Shown here: piece after piece, positions 1 through 7,546 of the stretch
Layout of the letters: each line of letters starts with the position of its first letter
Position numbering within the stretch: the stretch's first letter is position 1
NCBI GenBank assembly: GCA_023663185.1
Contig: JAMPHY010000021.1
Span: 1 to 52,070, forward strand
From: Clostridiales bacterium
GTDB lineage: Bacteria > Bacillota > Clostridia > Lachnospirales > Lachnospiraceae
Reading direction: 5' to 3'
Length of the DNA: 52,070 nucleotides
Translations under genes and position numbers: made by a program
The notes under the pieces: generated by a model
Database searches by the model: none
What the model was told of the DNA's origin: nothing
The model's input: only the letters and a program-made list of their open reading frames with translations

Positions 1-55
1 GTAGAGCACCTGACTCTTAATCAGGGTGTCCAGGGTTCGAGCCCCTGAAGGCGCA
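1..55 (+). tRNA. tRNA-Lys (anticodon CTT), 5' end outside window
   Basis: The 3' two thirds of a tRNA gene. The anticodon stem is CCTGA/TCAGG (9-13 and 21-25) around the 7-nt loop CTCTTAA, so the anticodon is CTT (Lys) with the invariant T before it. The T arm is CAGGG-TTCGAGC-CCCTG (31-47). The acceptor 3' strand is 48-54 and the discriminator is A55. CCA is not encoded. The acceptor 5' strand and most of the D arm lie before the window. Confidence 0.93.
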
Positions 56-61
56 GTCGGG

Positions 62-108
62 AGTACCATTTTTGAGGACGTATGCGCCTTGGGGATGGTG
101 CTTTTTTT
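62..108 (+). terminator. Rho-independent terminator after tRNA-Lys
   Basis: An 8-bp stem, AGTACCAT (62-69) against ATGGTGCT (95-102) with one G-U pair, encloses a 25-nt loop and is followed by a run of seven T (102-108). It lies directly behind the tRNA and also between it and the opposing Fic gene. Confidence 0.75.
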
Positions 109-150
109 ATTCAAAATTTTTCATTTTATTATGGAGTTTTAATACTACGA

Positions 151-591
151 TTACTTACTAATGGCATTACAGATTTCAAGCTTCAGTTCTTCGTCTTGCT
201 CATATGTATTATTAATAATCGCTGTCATTATTTTATGTAACAAATCTTTATCAATTTTACCTGCAGCAACATTGAGGCTAATATTTTCGGTTTTGGCTAA
301 AAAAGTCTGAGCTATACCAAGATATCCATTCTGCAGCAAAAACAAAGCAGACAGCGTAATTGCAAGACGTTTATTTCCATCAGCAAAACAATGAAACTGG
401 CAGGTACAGAAAAATAGATGTGTAATCTTATCAATAAATGTAGGATACCAATCATCATTCTGTATATTGTAAAGAACGCTTTCAAGTCTTCCAAAGTCTA
501 TTGCTTCTAAAATTCCACCACCACTATATTCGATTGTCTTTGCGTGGGTTACTCTTGCCTGCTCAGGTGTGATATAAACTATTTCTCCCAT
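151..591 (-). CDS. Fic/Doc-family (death-on-curing-like) protein
   Basis: A 146-residue protein with the Fic signature HCFADGNKR near residues 67-75. This fits HxFx(D/E)GNxR, with the usual Pro after His replaced by Cys. Fic proteins transfer AMP or phosphate from nucleotides to target proteins; Doc toxins phosphorylate EF-Tu. The short single-domain length fits the Doc/Fic core without an N-terminal inhibitory helix, so any restraint would come from a partner. Its ATG overlaps the stop of the upstream gene by 1 nt (TAATG), so the two are translationally coupled. A toxin-like or regulatory modification role is inference; the fold call is firm. Confidence 0.82.
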   Translation of the reverse strand: MGEIVYITPEQARVTHAKTIEYSGGGILEAIDFGRLESVLYNIQNDDWYPTFIDKITHLFFCTCQFHCFADGNKRLAITLSALFLLQNGYLGIAQTFLAKTENISLNVAAGKIDKDLLHKIMTAIINNTYEQDEELKLEICNAISK

Positions 592-1610
592 TATTCACTC
601 TCCTTAAGGCGTTTTAGAACATCTTGGTTTTCAGCCATCAAACGTTCAAGTTCCTCGCCAGCAGTCCCTAAGAACCTTTCATATTCAGATTTTTCAAGAG
701 GTTTAATATATTCTTTCAACTGGTAGTGAAAAGCATCTCTTAAAGCCATATCCCTACTTGCCATTTTTGTACGAGCAAATATGATTAGCGGCTTCCACAT
801 TGGTAATCTTTCAAAAGCATCAAAAAGGTCTGATAATTCCCAGTTATTAAGTTTTCTACCTAGTTGCACGGACTGTTCCTTAATCATACTCGCTAATCCA
901 CATTCATATGAAGATATCAAAGTTAATATTTCAGAATAAAAGGTATCACGAATTCTTTCCTTTTCAGATAACTTTAATATCTGGCGATATTCTTTTGCCT
1001 TTTCTTTGAAAATGCTCTGATAGATTTTATCTGTATAAAGTCCAAACTTTGCATTTCCCATGTCAACATAATCACGAAGAGCATATGTAAATTCTCTTCT
1101 ATAATTTTCTTCTTGAAGAAAAGCTCCAATAAAGTCTTGGTCTCGCTGATTAATGTATTTTGTGCCACCGCCAGATTTCTGATTGATTGTGTCAATTACA
1201 ATATCAAGGATAATCTGGCGAAGTTCAAATGCCGTTTCGCTTTCAGCAAGCAGCATTGCCATATTTAGAAATGCCTTAAAATCAAAGATACTTAATGCTC
1301 TAATTTTGTGACCGACATTAATGTCGGTCACAAAAGCGCTTTCATATACCATTAAAAATTCTTGCAATTTTTTCCCTTTGAGAACAGTATATCCATTGCT
1401 TTTAAGTTCATCACCATATTTAGTGATATATCGCTCTATTGTTCTTACGTCTACACCGAAAAACGTAGCAACCATTTCCTTTGTTAAATATAATGTATCA
1501 TTCCATACAATACATTTAATATTGACTGCCTTCTGTATTTCAGGAATAGCAATATCATTATTTAGAATATTTTGTCTGTCTATTTTAGATGTTGTCAAAT
1601 CTTTTGACAT
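591..1610 (-). CDS. RhuM-like DNA-binding protein coupled to Fic/Doc
   Basis: A 339-residue soluble protein. Residues about 40-75 (LTKEMVATFFGVDVRTIERY) look like a helix-turn-helix that recognises DNA. A charged segment around 150-200 (GGGTKYINQRDQDFIGAFL, then ENYRREFTYALRDYVDMGN) resembles proteins often found next to Fic or Doc genes and annotated as RhuM-like or hypothetical. It starts at an ATG 7-12 nt behind a good AAAGGAG site and is followed by the Fic gene with a 1-nt overlap. Its place upstream and coupled is that expected of an antitoxin or regulator, but it is much longer than Phd-type antitoxins. The exact role is unknown to me. Confidence 0.6.
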   Translation of the reverse strand: MSKDLTTSKIDRQNILNNDIAIPEIQKAVNIKCIVWNDTLYLTKEMVATFFGVDVRTIERYITKYGDELKSNGYTVLKGKKLQEFLMVYESAFVTDINVGHKIRALSIFDFKAFLNMAMLLAESETAFELRQIILDIVIDTINQKSGGGTKYINQRDQDFIGAFLQEENYRREFTYALRDYVDMGNAKFGLYTDKIYQSIFKEKAKEYRQILKLSEKERIRDTFYSEILTLISSYECGLASMIKEQSVQLGRKLNNWELSDLFDAFERLPMWKPLIIFARTKMASRDMALRDAFHYQLKEYIKPLEKSEYERFLGTAGEELERLMAENQDVLKRLKESE

Positions 1611-1959
1611 TTGAGAACTCCTTTCTGGAAATTATTCTTGTTTCATGCAAAATGTTTGCTCATCAGTTTCCTTAATTATAGTAGGGAAAATAGCATTGTA
1701 TTTATCAATAGTTGACGTTTTACCACTCGTCTTTTCTTATAAAATACTATTGCTTGAAATTTATCATATTAGTTGCGAAACACTCGAATTGCGTATCAAC
1801 TGAACTATGGTTATTATATCAGGAGAAATACATGCCGTCAATGAAATGTGACACAATAACACATTCACAAGAAACGGCATAGCCGATATTTCTATCAACT
1901 ATACCGTTTTCTGAAAAATATAAAATGTCTTATTGGATTGACCTTTAAGCCTGACTCTT
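1611..1959. other. Intergenic region upstream of the Fic pair
   Basis: No gene seen over 349 nt. On the minus strand the AAAGGAG ribosome site lies just before 1610, and a TATAAT -10 candidate lies at 1680-1675 without a well-spaced -35. An imperfect inverted repeat (1872-1881 against 1900-1909, one mismatch) lies further up without a T tract. The rest is AT-rich. Confidence 0.4.
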
Positions 1960-2358
1960 TTATATCTGTATGTTACTGAAAATGCTGCTACCTAGCAACC
2001 CCAATGTATTGCCATATGCCGAAAGTGCAGAACTTCCGCTTCCATATGCCGAAAGCCCCAGCATATTCATGCCGCTTGACAAACTGCTCGTATATAGGCT
2101 ACGTGTCATCAATCTGTCAATTATCTGACTATTAATATAGCATTGCTCGCAGCAGAAATCCTCGCTGCCAGCGTAAGATGTGGAGTCTGAATCCCCGCCT
2201 GTCTTTGTTATCGCTCTCCATGCTTCTACAGCTTTTTGCATATTATTTTCAAATTTATTGGTATTTGAAATCTTACTGGCATTCGATGTCTTTTGAGAAC
2301 CATTGTTTACTGTTGAGAGCCCTTCAACATTCCGCATCCCAAGTCCATTAATGTACAT
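1960..2358 (-). CDS. Small Ser/Gly-rich orphan protein with Cys motif
   Basis: A 132-residue protein of unknown function. The N-terminal half is polar (Asn/Ser/Thr-rich, residues 15-45). A central CCEQCYINSQIIDRLMTRSL segment (about 69-88) holds three Cys. The C-terminal 40 residues are Gly/Ser/Leu/Tyr-rich with the near repeat SAYGSGSSALSAYGN. No signal peptide or classical transmembrane segment is evident. An AGGAGG site lies 11 nt before the ATG, so it is probably translated. I do not recognise a family. The Cys cluster could bind metal or be redox-active, but that is only a guess. Confidence 0.6.
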   Translation of the reverse strand: MYINGLGMRNVEGLSTVNNGSQKTSNASKISNTNKFENNMQKAVEAWRAITKTGGDSDSTSYAGSEDFCCEQCYINSQIIDRLMTRSLYTSSLSSGMNMLGLSAYGSGSSALSAYGNTLGLLGSSIFSNIQI

Positions 2359-2543
2359 AAATCAATCCGCCTCCTGAAATATGCTTGTACCGACTTTTGT
2401 TTATCTTAGCTTAGAATTAGTGTAAAAAATTTCGCCGGAATTATCAATATATTTGGCACGAAAGGATAGATTATTGTAATGAAAAAGTAAGCTTGCAAAA
2501 TCCCGCCACCTGCCATACAATTAACTTAGTTGGAGGGCGTCTT

Positions 2544-3320
2544 ATGAAAATCACATGGTTTGGAACAGCTTCACTTTTAATTGAAAACGGAAAAGACAGG
2601 GTTTTAATTGATCCTTTTTTACCGATGAGGGGCGCGGAAAATCACCCTTCACTATTGGATTATAGAAAAGAGGATTCTATTCTCATTACGCATGGACATA
2701 TAGACCACTTGGGGAGCATACCCTTAATTCTTGAGGACTCAGACGCCACAGTGTATTGCAGCGCGCTGCCTGCTGCCACTTTGGAGAAAAAGGGCGTTGA
2801 CAGCGACCAGATTGTTATTATCCGTCCCGGCGATATGCTGCATTTCGGGCAAATCAGGGTTACTGCACTCTCAGGCAGGCATATACATTTTGATTCTGAG
2901 TTAGTCAGGCACACCCTGATAAATACCCGCGTACTAAGGCATCTCCCTAATTTTTTATCACTGCTTTTACGCAACCACACTTATCCTGAAGGAAATGAAA
3001 CTCTTGCTTTTCAGGTTGATACCGCAGATAAGCGAATCCTTATACTGGGCAGTCTGGGGCTTGCCGAAAATACGGAGTATCCCAAATATGCCGACATGTT
3101 AATCCTGCCTTATCAGGGCGCGACGGATTTGGTTACGCCTACGCTTTCCATTATTGAAAAGCTCGAACCGCGGACTGTGCTTTTAGACCATTTTGACGAT
3201 GCCTTTCCGCCCATTTCTAGCCACATAGACACCAGACCTTTAAAGAAGGCATTAGAAGAACGCTTTCCCGATTTGCCGGTTGTTAAGCCGACGGCGGGGA
3301 AAGCTGTAACTTTGTTATAG
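2544..3320 (+). CDS. MBL-fold metal-dependent hydrolase
   Basis: A 258-residue metallo-beta-lactamase-fold protein. It opens MKITWFGTASLLIEN, followed by a DPF segment and the metal motif THGHIDHLG (HxHxDH) near residue 53, with further ligands likely at GRHIH and LDHFDD. This resembles the UlaG/YtnP-like branch of hydrolases acting on phosphorylated or lactone substrates; the substrate cannot be named. The ATG at 2544 is chosen because TGGAGGG lies 7 nt before it. An earlier in-frame start at 2493 lacks such a site. Transcribed alone, followed by a hairpin. Confidence 0.85.
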   Translation: MKITWFGTASLLIENGKDRVLIDPFLPMRGAENHPSLLDYRKEDSILITHGHIDHLGSIPLILEDSDATVYCSALPAATLEKKGVDSDQIVIIRPGDMLHFGQIRVTALSGRHIHFDSELVRHTLINTRVLRHLPNFLSLLLRNHTYPEGNETLAFQVDTADKRILILGSLGLAENTEYPKYADMLILPYQGATDLVTPTLSIIEKLEPRTVLLDHFDDAFPPISSHIDTRPLKKALEERFPDLPVVKPTAGKAVTLL

Positions 3321-3362
3321 CACGGCGGGGAAAATGACAATGTTATTAGACGCCTACGTTGC

Positions 3363-3389
3363 GTAGAGACAATAATTTCTAATCTCTAC
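3363..3389 (+). terminator. Hairpin after MBL hydrolase
   Basis: A perfect 7-bp stem GTAGAGA/TCTCTAC around a 13-nt loop, with weaker pairing outside it, lies 42 nt after the MBL stop. The downstream sequence is only moderately T-rich, so this may be a weak or Rho-independent-like terminator. Confidence 0.45.
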
Positions 3390-3507
3390 GGTGCGTGGGT
3401 GTTATTTTGTTATATGAATTGTATATACTTGCTATGTGATTACAGAACTGTTATTTGTTGGCACGAGCTTAGCCGAAATGAAGAAAATTGTTGAAGGAGA
3501 AATATCA

Positions 3508-4188
3508 ATGGATCAGATAAAAATCGGAAAATTCATAGCAAGCTGTCGTAAAGAAAAAGGTATGACGCAGCAGCAATTAGCGGATATTCTTGAAGTCAGC
3601 GATAAGACAATATCCAAGTGGGAATGTGGCAGGGGCTTGCCGGAAGTGCAATTTATGATGCCGCTTTGCAATTTGTTAGGTATAAACGTCAATGAGCTTC
3701 TTTCAGGCGAAAGGCTTTCTGCTGACGAATATCCTCAGAAAGCGGAGGAAAATATGATGGGTTTAATAAAAGAGCATGAATATATTAAAACTTATAAACC
3801 GTTAGCCGTATGGTTTGTTTCATTTATTCTTACTGCCCTGTTTTTCGGATTTGGCTGGAACTTACTTGGAAATGCCCAAATATTATCTAAAATATTTATT
3901 ATAGTGGTAATGACGTTAATTGATATACTATTCGTCATTATTTTTAAAGGCGAATATGTATACTGGATTGTTTACGGTCCCGACTTTGAGACTGCCGTAA
4001 ACGCCGGCTCACAAAAAAGAAAATCTTATGCGTGGAAATATTTAAGGACATTTCTTATTGCAAGCTTAATAACGCTTATATTTTTAGCTATAAGCGTATT
4101 GTTTCATTTTCCGGCAAATTTTGATTTTATCGCGTTTATGGTTATATTGACAGCCGCAGGATTGGCAACTGTCCCAATTAAATTTTAA
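3508..4188 (+). CDS. XRE-family regulator with C-terminal membrane domain
   Basis: A 226-residue protein. Residues 1-65 form a Cro/C1-type helix-turn-helix (TQQQLADILEVSDKTISKWE) and a typical NxLL linker (NELLSGERLS). After a charged stretch come about four hydrophobic segments (near residues 100-120, 127-147, 180-200 and 205-225). Such membrane-tethered XRE proteins act as DNA-binding sensors of envelope state in Firmicutes; the target is unknown. The start at 3508 has GAAGGAG 8-9 nt upstream. An in-frame extension back to 3436 lacks one. First of three consecutive XRE genes on this strand. Confidence 0.85.
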   Translation: MDQIKIGKFIASCRKEKGMTQQQLADILEVSDKTISKWECGRGLPEVQFMMPLCNLLGINVNELLSGERLSADEYPQKAEENMMGLIKEHEYIKTYKPLAVWFVSFILTALFFGFGWNLLGNAQILSKIFIIVVMTLIDILFVIIFKGEYVYWIVYGPDFETAVNAGSQKRKSYAWKYLRTFLIASLITLIFLAISVLFHFPANFDFIAFMVILTAAGLATVPIKF

Positions 4189-4241
4189 ATATAATAGCGT
4201 GCTGCTGCCGATACGCTGTTTATAAGCATGTCAACTGCCAG

Positions 4242-4270
4242 TTGTTTTACTTTCATTTTCTTTATGTTAT
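4242..4270 (+). promoter_or_regulatory. Candidate sigma-A promoter for second XRE gene
   Basis: TTGTTT (4242-4247) and TGTTAT (4265-4270) separated by 17 nt, 40 nt before the ATG at 4310. Moderate match to consensus. Confidence 0.4.
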
Positions 4271-4309
4271 CATATGCCTATACAAATTTAGATATGAAGG
4301 AGAGTCAAA

Positions 4310-5158
4310 ATGATAACCAAAACTGACGAACTACGGCAGATTGGCTGCAGACTGTCTGTATGCCGGCAAAATAAAAATATGACGCAGGAAGAGCTTGCAA
4401 ACCGATTGGGCGTAACTCCACAAGCATTGAGTAAATGGGAACGGGGAGTAAGTCTTCCTGATATATCAATGCTCCCTGATATTTCAGCTATATTGGAAAT
4501 CAGTACGGATTATCTTCTGGGCGTCAGCAGGCAGAATAATGTCCAAAACGGCGACATTACAATGCAGCACACACTGGGAGAAAACTTGAGAAACTCTTTA
4601 GAGCCGCTTGAACTCATATTTGGAGAAGAATTGATACCTCTTTTCATGGACAAAAAATATATCGAAGAAATAAAAGATTTAAGACTGCGGCTTTCCTATG
4701 AAGGCTTTCTGCTGCCTGTTTTTCGTATCAGGGACGAGTTAAGCTTAGATACACGCGAGTTTATGGTTCTGTCTTATCGTAATATACTCTATTCTGAAAA
4801 AATCGCAAACATTGATGATAAATCCCTGCATTATATTATTGAGAAAACAGGAAACTGTATACAAAAAAATTACTGCGAAATTTTAAATCCGGATTTGATA
4901 AGAGGACTGGTTGACAATTTAAAAATCAAATATCCTATTTTAATAGAAGGGGTTATTCCGGAAAAAATATCGTATAATATGCTGGCAGATATGGTTAAGC
5001 GCATTTTGCGCAAAGGCGGTTCTATTGTCTATCTTCCCAAGATAATTGAAGTTATGGATATTACTTTGGCATGGCAGAAAAATATTTCTGTCACGGAATT
5101 GGAAAATGTGATAATGAAAGAAATAAAGGCAACTGAAAGTTGCAAAAAAGCACCTTAA
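4310..5158 (+). CDS. XRE-family transcriptional regulator
   Basis: A 282-residue cytosolic protein. The N-terminal Cro/C1 helix-turn-helix (about residues 10-68: TQEELANRLGVTPQALSKWE) ends with YLLGV. A roughly 200-residue C-terminal region of alternating charged helices shows no recognised enzyme motif and may be a ligand or dimerisation domain. AAGGAGAG lies 6 nt before the ATG. There is no hydrophobic segment, unlike the preceding XRE protein. DNA-binding is well supported; effector and targets are unknown. Confidence 0.83.
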   Translation: MITKTDELRQIGCRLSVCRQNKNMTQEELANRLGVTPQALSKWERGVSLPDISMLPDISAILEISTDYLLGVSRQNNVQNGDITMQHTLGENLRNSLEPLELIFGEELIPLFMDKKYIEEIKDLRLRLSYEGFLLPVFRIRDELSLDTREFMVLSYRNILYSEKIANIDDKSLHYIIEKTGNCIQKNYCEILNPDLIRGLVDNLKIKYPILIEGVIPEKISYNMLADMVKRILRKGGSIVYLPKIIEVMDITLAWQKNISVTELENVIMKEIKATESCKKAP

Positions 5159-5218
5159 TGTTGGTGGAAAGAAACGCTGTTGTCCTGTATGATATAGATT
5201 ATCGAAAGGAGCGTTGCT

Positions 5219-5833
5219 ATGAAATTATCAGAAAAAATTGTGGAATTAAGGAAAGCAAACGGCATGACGCAGGAAGAACTTGCCGCCATATGTAATGTCA
5301 GCAGGCAGTCCATATCTAAATGGGAAGCCGACATAGCGCTTCCGGAGACAGAAAAGCTGTTGATTTTAGGCGAGACCTTCCATATCTCTATGGATATTTT
5401 ATTAAAAGACGAATTAACGTTAAATGAGATTAAGGACGTTCATACTTGCGGCAGCAATGCCATAGAGCAAAAGAAACCTTCGCTATATGAAGGAGTCTTG
5501 ATTAAGGAAAGCATAGAAGATGACAGCATTATTGATTATCTAAGCATTCATAAAATGGAGTTGTGGAATACTGGCGGAAAGCCTAAATACTGGACTGTAT
5601 TATTTTTTACAAGCGATAAAAGGGATTTCCCTGAGCAGATTTCTAAAGTCATGATATCTGCTGCTAATGGAGAAAACTGGTTTGTTGATTTTAAATCAGG
5701 TAATGAAAAATACATTGTGTTCAGAGACAAGATTTTAAAATATCAAATCGGAAATAAAACCGAAAAAGAGTATGTCTGCAATGAATGCAGAAAATTAGGC
5801 ATTTCTGATGAACAAATGAATTGGTCGGAATAA
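5219..5833 (+). CDS. XRE-family transcriptional regulator
   Basis: A 204-residue protein. An N-terminal Cro/C1 helix-turn-helix (TQEELAAICNVSRQSISKWE, about residues 16-35) is followed by a C-terminal alpha/beta region containing WFVDFKSGNEKYIVFRDKILKYQIGN and CNECRK near the end. AAAGGAG lies shortly before the ATG. The next gene, an S51 peptidase, starts 34 nt after the stop with no visible terminator between, so the two may share a transcript. Target unknown. Confidence 0.82.
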   Translation: MKLSEKIVELRKANGMTQEELAAICNVSRQSISKWEADIALPETEKLLILGETFHISMDILLKDELTLNEIKDVHTCGSNAIEQKKPSLYEGVLIKESIEDDSIIDYLSIHKMELWNTGGKPKYWTVLFFTSDKRDFPEQISKVMISAANGENWFVDFKSGNEKYIVFRDKILKYQIGNKTEKEYVCNECRKLGISDEQMNWSE

Positions 5834-5867
5834 GAGCGTAATGATTGAGTAAGAATAGGAGATTATT

Positions 5868-6427
5868 ATGAGAGTATTATTAACATCGGCGGGTTTGGAA
5901 ACAGAGGAAATTAAAGAGTTTTTTATGAGCATGGCTGGTAAAGATATGTCTTTAGTAAAGGCATTATTCATTCCTACGGCGGCAATAGATGCCGGCGCAA
6001 TAGAAGTCCTGCCAAAGTGCATGAACGATTTATTAAAATGCGGTATTTTAGATAAAAATATCTGCGTCTATGATTTACATGTCGGCATGAACTTTGCGCA
6101 GTTGCAGCAATACGACATAGTATATTTATGCGGCAGCAATACACATTATTTATTAGAAAGAATTAATGCGACCAAGTTTAATAAGTCTTTAATAGAATAT
6201 ATCAAAGCGGACGGACTTGTAATAGGGGTAAGCGCCGGAAGCCTCATTTTTCCAATAATCTGCCTGATAATTTGGGGCTGATAGACACAAAATTAGATGT
6301 CCATTGCGCATCAGGCGAGCACAGCGGAAAATTAACATATCCTTTAAAAGATAACATAAGGCTCACAAATACATGTGCGCTTGTAATACGGAACTTTCCC
6401 GATGGGCTGGAAATAATCGGTGACTAA
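5868..6427 (+). pseudogene. Peptidase S51 (dipeptidase E-like), frameshifted
   Basis: A class-I-glutamine-amidotransferase-fold peptidase of family S51. The first frame runs from 5868 and carries the strand IVYLCGSNTHYLLE and nucleophile elbow GVSAGSLIF (Ser122), but ends at 6281 after a divergent tail (PIICLIIWG). The +1 frame continues the family sequence without loss: NNLPDNLGLIDTKLDVHC from 6254, then RLTNTCALVIRNFPDGLEII, ending at TAA 6425-6427. The break falls at a run of five T (6247-6251). One added T would restore a 186-residue protein with the His-containing segment. Either a real pseudogene, a phase-variable tract, or a base-calling error. Confidence 0.78.
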
Positions 6428-6439
6428 ACTGGCGGCAGC

Positions 6440-7489
6440 TTAATCAGGGCGGGGCAGTCTTAAATCTAACGCCGCCTTGATTTCCTTTTCCATCTTATGC
6501 GCATATTTTATTCTATTGATAGTATTCTTCGTCTCAGAGACGCCCAGCAGCTTTTCTTCTTCGTCGATACATTCTCCAAGCGCCCTTTTAATATTATATT
6601 CCAGCCATTCCACCCATGTATATGCTAAGCCGTACACCTTGCTGTATGCACGGAAGCCATTATCATATGCTTTCAGATAGCCGTCAAAAAAAGCAAGCAT
6701 TTTCTCAATATCTATATCACAGGTTACGATTCCGGACCATTGGAGCGCAAGCTGCAGCGCATTATCCACTGGATTCTCATAATCAAGGCATTCCAAATCT
6801 ATTACCCACGGCTTACCGTTCTCCCACATAATGTTCTTAGGATCTAAGTCCGCGTCCGACATACACATTATATCCGGCAGCGCCGCTCTTGCTTTATTCA
6901 ACTCTTGCTCGGCATAAATGAGCAGATTTTCATTATCAGATAAAACCGGCGCAATCCCGCTTCTTTCTTCATTCGCCCTGCTGACGTATTCGCGCCAGTT
7001 AATCCTGCTTACTTCCGACTTCTGACTGGCTGCGTTTTGGGGGCTGATTGTATTTTTAAGGCTGATTATATTTTGAGGGCTGATTGCATGGATTTTCCCC
7101 AGAATGCTTCCTGCTATATTACACTGTCTGCTTGAAATATTATTCCAGTCGGCTATGCGTCCTTCCTGCCACCTGAAAATATAAAAGAAATTGCCTTCTA
7201 TGTTCTGCATTTTCTTACCATCGACCATTATCGCAGGTACAATGGGAATGTCTTCCTTTTCTAAAATCTGCTCGATTTTCTCCGCCCGCGCGAAATTATC
7301 ATGCGCGTCCGCCCTGCTCATTATATTCGGATTCAGGCGCTTAACTGCATATACTCCGCAGTCGGTCTTCACCTTATACATTCTGTGTGAACAACCGCCT
7401 GATACTTGTTCAATCGGCAAATCCACGACTCCAAGCCCGCATTTTTTCACTAAGTCTATTATCAATTTGTCTATTGCATGCGCTTTCAT
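6440..7489 (-). CDS. Aminoglycoside-phosphotransferase-family (CotS/HomK-like) kinase
   Basis: A 349-residue APH-fold small-molecule kinase. It has an N-lobe with the Lys-containing strand VYAVKRL (K50), a hinge FFYIFRWQEG, a catalytic loop SDADLDPKNIMW (D214, N219; the usual His of HxDxxxxN is Asp here) and a metal-binding segment VIDLECLDY (D231, E233). The substrate cannot be read; relatives act on sugars, choline, homoserine or spore-coat-linked compounds. Residues 136-155 hold a degenerate internal repeat (ISPQN ... ISPQNAAS) that looks like a local tandem expansion. It converges with the S51 gene, 12 nt apart, and the ATG at 7489 has no strong ribosome site. Confidence 0.75.
   Translation of the reverse strand: MKAHAIDKLIIDLVKKCGLGVVDLPIEQVSGGCSHRMYKVKTDCGVYAVKRLNPNIMSRADAHDNFARAEKIEQILEKEDIPIVPAIMVDGKKMQNIEGNFFYIFRWQEGRIADWNNISSRQCNIAGSILGKIHAISPQNIISLKNTISPQNAASQKSEVSRINWREYVSRANEERSGIAPVLSDNENLLIYAEQELNKARAALPDIMCMSDADLDPKNIMWENGKPWVIDLECLDYENPVDNALQLALQWSGIVTCDIDIEKMLAFFDGYLKAYDNGFRAYSKVYGLAYTWVEWLEYNIKRALGECIDEEEKLLGVSETKNTINRIKYAHKMEKEIKAALDLRLPRPD
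6442..6482 (+). terminator. Hairpin overlapping 3' end of kinase gene
   Basis: An 11-bp stem (6442-6452 against 6472-6482, one G-T pair) with a 19-nt loop follows the S51 stop. On the plus strand it is followed by a pyrimidine-rich TCCTTTTCC tract. Plausible terminator for the S51 transcript. Confidence 0.4.
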
Positions 7490-7546
7490 TATTTTCCTCT
7501 ATATACTACTTTATATCTAATAAACAATGAAATCTTCCACCGCAAG

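Noticed and set aside
1-55. tRNA-Lys as a prophage or island attachment site
   Set aside because: No second copy of the tRNA 3' end and no integrase gene were seen in the window.
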